Of a DNA stretch of 64,000 nucleotides, positions 36,263 to 43,807 are shown piece by piece. Position 1 is the stretch's first letter, and each line of letters starts with the position of its first letter. This DNA comes from CAWCON01 sp963797185 (GTDB taxonomy: Bacteria; Patescibacteriota; Saccharimonadia; Saccharimonadales; UBA4665), in NCBI GenBank assembly GCA_963797185.1, contig CAWCON010000003.1, positions 62,001 through 126,000 on the forward strand. The letters run 5' to 3'. The translations under genes were made by a program, and so were the position numbers. Under the pieces are notes generated by a model. It was not told the DNA's origin. It was given only the letters and a program-made list of their open reading frames with translations, and did not search any database.

Positions 36263-37528
36263 ATGAAGACGTCGCAACTATTTACAAAAACAAGTAAGTC
36301 AGTGCCTGCGGATGAAACTGCTCGCAATGCCAAGCTGCTTATACGGGCTGGCTATATTTATAAAGACTCAGCAGGAGTGTATGCGCTTCTGCCATTAGGC
36401 CTAAAAGTAGTCGAAAATATTAAGAAGATAGTTCGTAACGAAATGCAGACACTTGGTTCGCAAGAAATATTGATGACCAGCCTGCAAAGAAAAGAACTAT
36501 GGGAGCAGACTGATCGTTGGAGCGATGAAAATGTTGATATTTGGTTTAAGTCAAAACTAAAGAGTGGTAGCGATGTAGGCTTTGCTTGGTCGCACGAAGA
36601 ACAGATAACTTCAATGATGTGTGAGTTTGTGTCAAGTTATCGAGACTTGCCGATTAGCGTTTATCAGTTTCAAAATAAGTTACGCAATGAAGTTAGAGCA
36701 AAAAGTGGCATACTTCGTTCGCGTGAATTTTTAATGAAAGATCTATACTCTTACTCTCGTAGCGAAGAGGAACACCAAGAGTTCTATGATCGAGTTACAA
36801 AGTCATATCTCAAAATCTTCGATGCAGTTGGGCTCGGTGATCGTACCTTCTTCACATTCGCTTCTGGGGGAGCATTTACCCAATTTAGCCATGAGTTTCA
36901 GACTCTGACCGAAGCTGGTGAGGATACGATTTACATTGATCGATCCAAAAACATCGCAATCAATAAAGAGGTAATCGATTCTGATGAGGTCTTACAAACA
37001 GTTGGAGTTAAGCGGGAAGAACTTGAAGAACTGCCGGCAGCAGAGGTCGGTAATATATTTAGTTTCGGAGGTGGGAAATCAGCCCAACTCGGTTTATATT
37101 TTACAGACGAAGAAGGACATCAAAAACCTGTCATACTCGGATCGTACGGTATTGGTATCACTCGATTAATGGGAGTAATTGCCGAATGCCTATCTGACGA
37201 TAAAGGGCTTGTTTGGCCAGTACACATTGCTCCTGCTCTCGTATACCTTGCTTGCCTAGGTAACGGTGCGGAAACAAAAAAAGAAGCTGATCAACTGTAT
37301 GGTCGTTTGTCGGATCAGGGTATTCAAGTACTCTATGATGATCGTGATGTAAGTGCAGGAGAGAAATTCGCGGATGCAGATTTGCTTGGTATCCCTTATA
37401 GGATTGTGGTGAGTGAAAAAACTATTGCAGAACATAAGTTTGAGTTAAAGAAACGAGTAGATCACGACACACAGTTATTGGATGAGGTAGAACTTACGAA
37501 ATTGCTGGTATCAAGTATAGCGAATTGA
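36263..37528 (+). CDS. proS: Prolyl-tRNA synthetase, short form without editing insertion
   Basis: Encodes 421 residues. Class II motifs are present: motif 2 (FRNE-like region NKLRNEVRAKSGILRSREFLMKD, best read as RNE.R...L.R.REF) and motif 3 (GSYGIGITRLMG), then a C-terminal anticodon domain. Bacterial ProRS is usually about 570 residues with an inserted editing domain between motifs 2 and 3. Here motif 2 is followed after a short link by the rest of the catalytic core, so the insertion is missing, as in some alphaproteobacterial enzymes. Mischarged Ala-tRNA(Pro) must be cleared otherwise or tolerated. Confidence 0.95.
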   Translation: MKTSQLFTKTSKSVPADETARNAKLLIRAGYIYKDSAGVYALLPLGLKVVENIKKIVRNEMQTLGSQEILMTSLQRKELWEQTDRWSDENVDIWFKSKLKSGSDVGFAWSHEEQITSMMCEFVSSYRDLPISVYQFQNKLRNEVRAKSGILRSREFLMKDLYSYSRSEEEHQEFYDRVTKSYLKIFDAVGLGDRTFFTFASGGAFTQFSHEFQTLTEAGEDTIYIDRSKNIAINKEVIDSDEVLQTVGVKREELEELPAAEVGNIFSFGGGKSAQLGLYFTDEEGHQKPVILGSYGIGITRLMGVIAECLSDDKGLVWPVHIAPALVYLACLGNGAETKKEADQLYGRLSDQGIQVLYDDRDVSAGEKFADADLLGIPYRIVVSEKTIAEHKFELKKRVDHDTQLLDEVELTKLLVSSIAN

Positions 37529-37534
37529 TATAAT
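37529..37534 (+). promoter_or_regulatory. greA promoter -10 box
   Basis: TATAAT immediately follows the proS stop codon region. It gives a leader of about 55 bases for greA, which has AAAGGA as ribosome binding site ahead of ATG 37597. Confidence 0.5.
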
Positions 37535-37596
37535 AGTGATCCTACCATCATCAGACTTCCTGTAACTATTGAGGACTGAGAAAGGAAATAATATTT

Positions 37597-38058
37597 ATGA
37601 AGAAACAGTTTTTGCTTACTAAACAAGGTATTGATGAGCTCAAGTCTGAGCTGGAGAAGCTTATTGCTCAGCGTGGCCCCATTGCTGAACGCTTAAAGAC
37701 TGCTCGTGAGTTCGGTGATTTAAATGAGAATGCTGAGTATAGTTCAGCGCGACAAGAACAAGAGCGGAATGAAGCACGTATTGCTGAAATTGAGCATATT
37801 CTTTCGAACGTAGAACTCATTAAGTCTGCAAAGACCGACGGAAAAGTTCGTCTAGGCTCAACGGTAAAATTACAGGACGAGCATGGTAAGACACTTGAAT
37901 TTCAGGTGGTCGGTACTGTAGAAGCTGATCCTCTAGCGGGCAAGATATCGGATGAATCACCAATTGGACAGGCATTGCTTGGTAAAAAAGAAAACGAAAA
38001 TGTTGAGATCGAGACTCCCAATGAAACCAATACCTATAAGATAGTTGATATCGCCTAA
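37597..38058 (+). CDS. greA: Transcript cleavage factor GreA
   Basis: Encodes 153 residues, full length. The N-terminal coiled coil has the tip acidic pair in REFGDLNENAEY; the C-terminal FKBP-like domain has GSTVKL and SDESPIGQALLGKK. It rescues backtracked RNA polymerase by entering its secondary channel. The 125-base gap after it holds a weak inverted repeat and the lysS promoter. Confidence 0.97.
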   Translation: MKKQFLLTKQGIDELKSELEKLIAQRGPIAERLKTAREFGDLNENAEYSSARQEQERNEARIAEIEHILSNVELIKSAKTDGKVRLGSTVKLQDEHGKTLEFQVVGTVEADPLAGKISDESPIGQALLGKKENENVEIETPNETNTYKIVDIA

Positions 38059-38168
38059 ATTATAACAATACGTGACATTGCATAGATGAGTGGTGTCACA
38101 TTGTGGTGCGCTAGTCATGAGGACGTTTTTCTGGTCAATTATCGCTAGTATTTTTGCGTCATAACAGA

Positions 38169-38174
38169 TATACT
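38169..38174 (+). promoter_or_regulatory. lysS -10 box, near-leaderless start
   Basis: TATACT ends 9 bases before the ATG at 38184, leaving a leader of at most a few bases. GGGA between them is too close to the ATG to be a normal ribosome binding site on such a short leader. Confidence 0.5.
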
Positions 38175-38183
38175 CTGGGAAGA

Positions 38184-39725
38184 ATGGCAACATTAAAGGA
38201 ACTACGTGATGAGCGGTTGCGTAAACTGCAGGATCTGAAGAAATTAGGGGTAAATCCTTATCCTGCACACGTCGAACGTACTCAAAATCTTGCGACGATC
38301 TCCGGTCAATTTGATCAACTGCAAAATCAAACGGCAAGTGTCGTCGGTCGTATCATTACAATTAGAAGGATCGGTAAGCTGGCTTTTATTGTTATACGTG
38401 ATGCCAGTGGCCAGCTACAGCTATTCATACGAAGCGATAGCCTCACGAGTGCAGACCATACTAATAGTGAGCTTAACTTTGACGAGATTAACCTGCTAGA
38501 TAATGGTGATTTTGTTGCTGCGACAGGGAAGATAATTAAAACACAGACAGGTGAGGTATCACTTGAAGTAGAGCGGTTACGTATACTCGTCAAGACATTC
38601 CGGCCACTCCCTACAACTCGTGATGGTTTCTCGAATAAGGAAGAACGATTACGTCGGCGCTATGTTGATCTAAATGTTAATAGTGATATTTACCAACGTT
38701 TTATCCGGCGTAGTAATTTCTGGCAAGCAACCCGGCAACACCTTCTTGATAATCAGTTTATTGAGATTAATATCCCCGTCCTTGAACATACTATTGGAGG
38801 AGCTGACGCGACACCTTTTGTTACCCATATGGATGCCCTCAATCAAGATTTCTATCTTCGTATCAGCCATGAGCTACCACTTAAGCGGCTGATTGGTGGT
38901 GGCTATGAAAAGATTTTTGATATTGGACCACGTTTTCGTAACGAGAATTACTCCGATGAACATTTACCGGAGCACGTAGCGATGGAGTGGTATTGGGCAT
39001 ATGCCGATTGGAGAGATGGCGTAAAGTTTATGACCGATATGTACCGTCAGGTTATCCAGAAGACCTATGACAAACTTAACTTTACCATCAATGGTCTTGA
39101 AGTGGACTTGTCGAAGGACTGGGAAGAAATGGATTACGCAGAGACAATCAAGCAGCACTATAATCTTGATATATTTAATTGCAGTATTGATGATATTAAG
39201 AAAGCTTTAGCTGACAATAAGCTGGAAGTGGAACAAACCGAGAGTAAACCAAGAGGTATTGATAAACTTTGGAAGAATATTCGACGACAGATTGCTGGAC
39301 CTGCGTGGCTGGTTAATACTCCAACCTTCATCAGTCCACTTGCTAAGACAAATTCTGAGCGTCCTGAGACGGTTCAACGATTCCAGGCTGTTATTGGTGG
39401 CTCAGAGCTTGGTAATGGCTTCAGTGAGCTTAACGATCCGCAAGATCAACTCCAACGTTTCATGGAACAGCAATCGCTTCGTGACGCTGGAGATCAAGAG
39501 GCGATGATGTTGGATATTGATTACATAGAAATGCTTGAATATGGTATGCCTCCTACGTGCGGTTGGGGTTCGTCTGAGCGGGTCTTCTGGCTGTTTGAGG
39601 GTGTAACTGCAAGAGAAGGGGTGCCGTTTCCACAACTGCGCACAGAATTCGATGAAGTTACTAAGGGAATCTATCCAGAAGTCTTTAAAGGGGAATCAAA
39701 GGTTAAATCGAACGAAGAGTCGTGA
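38184..39725 (+). CDS. lysS: Lysyl-tRNA synthetase, class II
   Basis: Encodes 513 residues from ATG 38184 (MATLKELRDERLRKLQ); upstream in-frame codons lie in the promoter. The N-terminal OB-fold (about 50-150) is followed by the class II core: RYVDLN, HTIGGADATPF, motif 2 FRNENYSDEHLPE, and a motif 3 region YGMPPTCGWGSSERVFWLFEG. The last differs from common LysRS, which reads GLGIGIDR; here the conserved Arg follows Glu instead of Asp. It charges tRNA(Lys). The heliorhodopsin-like gene follows after 11 bases. Confidence 0.93.
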   Translation: MATLKELRDERLRKLQDLKKLGVNPYPAHVERTQNLATISGQFDQLQNQTASVVGRIITIRRIGKLAFIVIRDASGQLQLFIRSDSLTSADHTNSELNFDEINLLDNGDFVAATGKIIKTQTGEVSLEVERLRILVKTFRPLPTTRDGFSNKEERLRRRYVDLNVNSDIYQRFIRRSNFWQATRQHLLDNQFIEINIPVLEHTIGGADATPFVTHMDALNQDFYLRISHELPLKRLIGGGYEKIFDIGPRFRNENYSDEHLPEHVAMEWYWAYADWRDGVKFMTDMYRQVIQKTYDKLNFTINGLEVDLSKDWEEMDYAETIKQHYNLDIFNCSIDDIKKALADNKLEVEQTESKPRGIDKLWKNIRRQIAGPAWLVNTPTFISPLAKTNSERPETVQRFQAVIGGSELGNGFSELNDPQDQLQRFMEQQSLRDAGDQEAMMLDIDYIEMLEYGMPPTCGWGSSERVFWLFEGVTAREGVPFPQLRTEFDEVTKGIYPEVFKGESKVKSNEES

Positions 39726-39736
39726 GGGAGGGCAAT

Positions 39737-40534
39737 ATGAAAAAACTAAAAACACCGGCATATGTCAATTTGGCGAACTTACATAAGCTTAGCGGACTGC
39801 TGGCTATTTTGTATGTAGTTCAAGTCATAGTTGTCGCACTTATAAGTCATGCTGACATATTTTCAATAACATCAAATTATCTTACAAGTGATCAATTACT
39901 ATCAATTGGAGCAGGTAAGACTATAAAATCAATCGGTATTCATCACATTTATGACGTTAACTTATTATACATAATCGTAATTTTACTAACTTTTTCGATT
40001 GTAGTTCGCTTGATATTACTAACCACATATCGTCCCGATTATGAATTGGACTTAAAGAAAGGCGTTAATAAAGCGCGCTGGGTAGAATATGCCGTTTCCA
40101 CAAGCTTAATATTGGTTATTCTTGGGCTTCTCAGCGGTATAGATGACTTGGCTACACTATTATTAATTATTGGTGACACCGTTCTGGTTAGTATATTAGT
40201 TCTTGTTGTGGAGTTGAGTCAGACAAAAAACACGCAACTTTATAAATGGCTGTACCCACTTGCTTGTGGAGTTGGGCTTCTACCGTGGCTGGTTTTTATC
40301 ATTTATGATATTGGCACTAACGTTTTGGGCGGTACCAGTTTGCCGGCTTTCGTCTACGGTCTTTCTGTTACGATCCTCATTCTACTAATAGCCCGGTTTG
40401 TAAGTTTATATTTTGAAATGACCAAGTTTAAACTATGGGCTGAATCTCTATATGCCGAGGGAGTGTTTGTTGTTCTAGGATTCGTCATGATAAGCCTTGT
40501 GTCCTGGGAGGTTGTGGCCGGAGCGCTTCATTAA
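39737..40534 (+). CDS. Heliorhodopsin-family seven-helix protein without the retinal lysine
   Basis: Encodes 265 residues from ATG 39737 (GAGGGAGG just upstream). Seven hydrophobic segments are visible. Landmarks agree with heliorhodopsin 48C12 as I remember it: RWVEY (Arg114-Tyr118; Glu117 matches the counterion Glu107) at the start of helix 3, GI.D...LL.I in helix 3/4, LPWL in helix 5, P.FVYG in helix 5/6, and a helix 7 with VLGFVMISLVSWEVVAG. In 48C12 the matching helix reads VLSLVAKSALAWQIFSG; its Schiff-base Lys241 aligns with Ile252 here (codon ATA at 40490-40492, one base from AAA). No other Lys is in helix 7. It therefore probably cannot bind retinal covalently. Its role is unknown; a non-photoreceptive signalling or binding role is inference. 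A HAD phosphatase follows after 2 bases. Confidence 0.75.
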   Translation: MKKLKTPAYVNLANLHKLSGLLAILYVVQVIVVALISHADIFSITSNYLTSDQLLSIGAGKTIKSIGIHHIYDVNLLYIIVILLTFSIVVRLILLTTYRPDYELDLKKGVNKARWVEYAVSTSLILVILGLLSGIDDLATLLLIIGDTVLVSILVLVVELSQTKNTQLYKWLYPLACGVGLLPWLVFIIYDIGTNVLGGTSLPAFVYGLSVTILILLIARFVSLYFEMTKFKLWAESLYAEGVFVVLGFVMISLVSWEVVAGALH

Positions 40535-40536
40535 CA

Positions 40537-41178
40537 ATGATTGATATCATATTTGATTTTGATGGCACAATTGCAGATAGCTTTTCGGAAATTCTCGAGG
40601 TATTTTATGAAATTTCTCATCCACATCATGAACTAAGTGACCAAGAAATTAAACAACTGCGGAGTCTACCGTTACTTGAAATAGCCAAGCGTCTCCATAT
40701 TCCATGGTGGCGGACCCCGTTTCTGCTCGTCCGAGGAAGACGTGCTATGACGAATCATATGATAAAAGTGAAAATCTTTCCGGGTATCAGCGACCAAATT
40801 GTTAGTCTTCACGAACGCGGTCATCGACTGTTTATCATTAGTTCTAATAGTCGTCAAAACGTTCTGACTTTTTTAAAACGCTATAAACTTGATCAGTATT
40901 TTGAGGAAGTTTATGGGGGAATCGGCTTATTTAGTAAGGCGGCTGCAATAAAGAAGTTTTTAAGACGGAATCACTTAACGGCAGAAGGCAGTATATATAT
41001 TGGTGATGAGGGCAGAGATGTTGAAGCTTCCAAAGAGATTAATATCCGGTGCATCAGCGTAACATGGGGATTCTCGTCGCTTGAAATATTGCGAGACTTA
41101 AAGCCTTTTGCACTTGCAGAGAGTCCGTCGGATCTATCGCGGATCATCGGTTCTATCAATGGCACAACAGACCTTTAA
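40537..41178 (+). CDS. HAD-superfamily phosphatase, phosphoglycolate phosphatase-like
   Basis: Encodes 213 residues. Motif I DFDGTIADS (Asp7 and Asp9), motif II IISSNS, a Lys in the GLFSKAAAIKKF region (motif III) and motif IV YIGDEGRDVEASKE are all present, and the cap is of small helical type. It likely removes phosphate from a small molecule; the substrate is not readable. It starts 2 bases after the heliorhodopsin-like gene, so the two are very probably one transcript with coupled translation. Confidence 0.9.
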   Translation: MIDIIFDFDGTIADSFSEILEVFYEISHPHHELSDQEIKQLRSLPLLEIAKRLHIPWWRTPFLLVRGRRAMTNHMIKVKIFPGISDQIVSLHERGHRLFIISSNSRQNVLTFLKRYKLDQYFEEVYGGIGLFSKAAAIKKFLRRNHLTAEGSIYIGDEGRDVEASKEINIRCISVTWGFSSLEILRDLKPFALAESPSDLSRIIGSINGTTDL

Positions 41179-41214
41179 CGACCCGACAAAATCTATAAAT
41201 AGAAGTTGGACTGA

Positions 41215-41220
41215 TACAAT
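41215..41220 (+). promoter_or_regulatory. -10 box of the Cas4-like gene, leaderless
   Basis: TACAAT is followed by 8 bases and then ATG 41229, so the transcript should start at or next to the start codon. No -35 consensus or ribosome binding site is seen. Confidence 0.5.
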
Positions 41221-41228
41221 AGGTTAGT

Positions 41229-41993
41229 ATGAAGAGCTTTGTTAGACCAAGGACAACACCGTATCAACCAGGGCAAAAAACAGCCTATAAGGTCAGCCGG
41301 AGTAAGATAGATGACTTTGTTAATTGTCCACGTTGCTTCTGGCTTGATCGGAGACTCAAAATCAGCAAACCTGATACTCCACCATTTCAGATTAATAAGG
41401 CAGTCGACGAATTATTCAAAAAAGAGTTTGATGAATATAGGAGGAACGGTAAACCGCATCCACTAATGCTTGAATTTGAGGTGGACGCGATCCCTTTTGC
41501 GCATAGCGAACTTGAAAAATGGCGTCAGAATTTTGTTGGTGTTCAGTATCTTCATAAACCCACCAACCTGCTGATTTTTGGAGCAGTTGATGATTTATGG
41601 ACTAACCCGGCCGGCGAAGTGATGGTAGTTGATTACAAAGCTACTGCCAAGAAAAGCGAAGTGAGTCTTGATGCGCCGTGGCAAATTGCCTATAAGCGAC
41701 AGGTTGAGATATATCAATGGTTGCTGCGTCATAATGACCTTAATGTGAGCAATACTGCTTACTTTGTTTATACGAACGGTCGTCTTGATCTTGATGGTTT
41801 CTTTGATAAAGTTGAGTTTCGTACTAAAGTGATACCGTATATTGGAAATGACGAGTGGATTGAACCGGTAATTTTCAAGATGAAAGAATGCTTAGAACAA
41901 TCGACCATGCCTAGTCCTGGCGAAGATTGCGAGTACTGTAGTTACGCAAAAGCTCGAACCACATTGACGCTTGAAGCATTGAGAAAACGATAA
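41229..41993 (+). CDS. PD-(D/E)xK nuclease, Cas4/RecB-like with Fe-S cysteines
   Basis: Encodes 254 residues. The N-terminal SRSKIDDFVNCPRCFWLD has Cys33 and Cys36; the C-terminus has Cys234 and Cys237 (CEYC). These four cysteines resemble the Fe-S cluster set of Cas4 and AddB. Between them are the nuclease motifs: GAVDDLW (motif II Asp), VVDYKATAK (motif III, D..K) and QVEIYQWLL (RecB motif Gln/Tyr). No CRISPR array or other cas gene is in the window, so a DNA repair or housekeeping role is more likely than adaptation. It stands alone between the HAD gene and serS. Confidence 0.85.
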   Translation: MKSFVRPRTTPYQPGQKTAYKVSRSKIDDFVNCPRCFWLDRRLKISKPDTPPFQINKAVDELFKKEFDEYRRNGKPHPLMLEFEVDAIPFAHSELEKWRQNFVGVQYLHKPTNLLIFGAVDDLWTNPAGEVMVVDYKATAKKSEVSLDAPWQIAYKRQVEIYQWLLRHNDLNVSNTAYFVYTNGRLDLDGFFDKVEFRTKVIPYIGNDEWIEPVIFKMKECLEQSTMPSPGEDCEYCSYAKARTTLTLEALRKR

Positions 41994-42007
41994 TTGCTGT
42001 GAGAGGC

Positions 42008-42013
42008 TATAAT
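42008..42013 (+). promoter_or_regulatory. serS -10 box, leaderless
   Basis: TATAAT is separated by 7 bases from ATG 42021, ideal spacing for transcription starting on the A of the start codon. No ribosome binding site is present. Confidence 0.6.
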
Positions 42014-42020
42014 TAGAAGT

Positions 42021-43322
42021 ATGTTAGACGTCCAATTCATTAGAGATAACCCCGAACTTGTTAAGGAAAAAGCGTTACAGAAGGGCTACCCAGTAGCTGT
42101 TGAAGAGCTATTAGAGCTTGATAAAAAGAGGCGGGCGTTGTTATCTGAAACCGAGCAGCTTCGTCAGAAACGGAATCAACAAATTGTACAGAAGGATTCA
42201 AAACCTACCGAGGAGCAGGTGAGCAATGGGCGCATCTTAAAAGAACAATTGTCTAAACTCGAAACCGAGTTAGCTACCGTTCAAGAACAGTATAATAAGC
42301 TGTTGTTGCAGGTCCCCAATATGCCCCTTGATGATGTTCCTGTGGGTGCTAGTGAACTTGAGAATCAAGTTGCAAAAAAGGTGGGTGAACCCCCGGCTTT
42401 TGACTTTGCGCCAAAATTTCACTGGGAAATAGAAGCTACAAAAAACCTGATTGATAAGGAGCGAGCTGCTAAAGTTGCAGGCAGTAGATTCGTTTACTTA
42501 AAAGGCGGCCTGGTTGAACTACAATTTGCGATCATTCAATTTGTAATGTCCCAGCTGACTGACGAAAAAGTTTTACAAAGACTGATAGATGAAAACCATC
42601 TTGCGATATCCCCAAAACCATTTGTGCCAATACTACCACCAGCAGTTGTAAGAACTGCGCCTTACGAAGCCTCGGCTCGCTTAAATGCCGAAGAAGTGAC
42701 CTATAAATTGGCTGATGACGATTTATGGCTTAACGCTAGTGCGGAGCATAGCTTATGTACCATGTACATGGATGAAATATTGGCAGAAGAGGTTTTTCCG
42801 ATTCGCTATATTGGTTATGCTACTAGCTTCCGTCGCGAAGCAGGTACATACGGCAAAGACACCGAAGGTATTATTCGTATGCATCAGTTTGATAAGCTCG
42901 AAATGGAAGTGTTTAGCACTCCTGAAACTGGCCTCGATGAGCATAAATTATTGATAGCTCTTCAAGAATACTTGGTAAGCCAACTTGGCTTACCATATCA
43001 GCTGCTACTCAAGTGTACTGCCGATATTGGGAAACCAAATGCGAGGGGTGTTGATATTGAGACGTGGTTGCCTGGGGAAGGTAAGTATCGTGAGACTCAT
43101 ACTGCTGACTATATGACCGATTATCAAGCTCGTCGATTAAAAACACGGGTCAGGCGAGCTAATGGCGATATAGAGTTTGCCCACACAAACGACGGTACGG
43201 CATTCGCGATGGGACGGATTCTTGCGGCAATTACCGAGAATTACCAAACTGCTGAAGGGCATGTTGTAGTGCCTGAAGTGCTTCGTCCGTATTTATTCGG
43301 CAGTACAAAGACCGAAATCTAA
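42021..43322 (+). CDS. serS: Seryl-tRNA synthetase
   Basis: Encodes 433 residues, normal length. The N-terminal long antiparallel coiled coil (about 28-100) binds tRNA(Ser). The class II core has PPAVVRTAPY, LNASAEHSLC (motif region TAE-like), motif 2 SFRREAGTYGKDTEGIIRMHQFDK and motif 3 NDGTAFAMGRILAAITEN. It charges tRNA(Ser). Confidence 0.97.
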   Translation: MLDVQFIRDNPELVKEKALQKGYPVAVEELLELDKKRRALLSETEQLRQKRNQQIVQKDSKPTEEQVSNGRILKEQLSKLETELATVQEQYNKLLLQVPNMPLDDVPVGASELENQVAKKVGEPPAFDFAPKFHWEIEATKNLIDKERAAKVAGSRFVYLKGGLVELQFAIIQFVMSQLTDEKVLQRLIDENHLAISPKPFVPILPPAVVRTAPYEASARLNAEEVTYKLADDDLWLNASAEHSLCTMYMDEILAEEVFPIRYIGYATSFRREAGTYGKDTEGIIRMHQFDKLEMEVFSTPETGLDEHKLLIALQEYLVSQLGLPYQLLLKCTADIGKPNARGVDIETWLPGEGKYRETHTADYMTDYQARRLKTRVRRANGDIEFAHTNDGTAFAMGRILAAITENYQTAEGHVVVPEVLRPYLFGSTKTEI

Positions 43323-43350
43323 ACTTGTAATTAAAAGGAGGTAGTTTTAC

Positions 43351-43707
43351 ATGATTGCAAAGCTGGAAATGGCTGGAATACATATGACGATTGATGATAG
43401 CTTAAAGCGGTATGTCACCAAAAAGATTGGAGAGTGTGATCGATTTCTACCAAAACGTCTGCGCCCAAGCCTACATGCAGAAGTTACACTCAAAGAGGAG
43501 AAAGCGCATGATAAGAAAAGTTGCATCTGCGAGGTGGTACTTTACTTACCGCACGAAGTTATTACCTCTACCGAGAGCACTATTAATATGTATGCGGCAA
43601 TCGATATTGTTGAGACAAAACTCCAGACCCAACTCCGTAAGTATAAGCAGCTACACACTGACCCAAAGTTTTACCGTCGCATGCTCTCTCGTTTTGGAGG
43701 AGCCTGA
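43351..43707 (+). CDS. hpf: Short ribosome hibernation factor (HPF/RaiA family)
   Basis: Encodes 118 residues with AAAAGGAGG upstream. The S30AE fold pattern is clear: an N-terminal strand KLEMAGIHMTIDDSLKRYVTKKI, LHAEVTL, CICEVVLYLPHEVI, AAIDIVETKLQTQLRKYK. Only the short, single-domain form is present, without the dimerising C-terminal domain of long HPF. It blocks the decoding centre of idle ribosomes. It precedes secA, as in many bacteria. Confidence 0.92.
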   Translation: MIAKLEMAGIHMTIDDSLKRYVTKKIGECDRFLPKRLRPSLHAEVTLKEEKAHDKKSCICEVVLYLPHEVITSTESTINMYAAIDIVETKLQTQLRKYKQLHTDPKFYRRMLSRFGGA

Positions 43708-43756
43708 CATTAGCTTCGAAGCTTGGAAAATAGTTCAATTTTTCAGAAAAAACAGC

Positions 43757-43798
43757 TACAATTAAATGAAATAACCTAAATCGCCAACTCAAGGGAGG
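43757..43798 (+). promoter_or_regulatory. secA promoter element and ribosome binding site
   Basis: TACAAT (43757-43762) lies 45 bases before the GTG start at 43808, and AAGGGAGG (43791-43798) is a strong ribosome binding site that decides this GTG start. Confidence 0.5.
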
Positions 43799-43807
43799 AA
43801 CAGGCGC

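Noticed and set aside
38072..38099. GTGACA...TGTCAC inverted repeat after greA
   Set aside because: Stem of only six pairs with a long loop and no T run; too weak to call a terminator.
41229..41993. CRISPR locus around the Cas4-like gene
   Set aside because: No direct-repeat array or other cas gene is visible nearby.
43712..43723. Perfect 12-base palindrome AGCTTCGAAGCT after hpf
   Set aside because: No loop for a hairpin and no T run; could be chance or a protein site, but nothing supports it.
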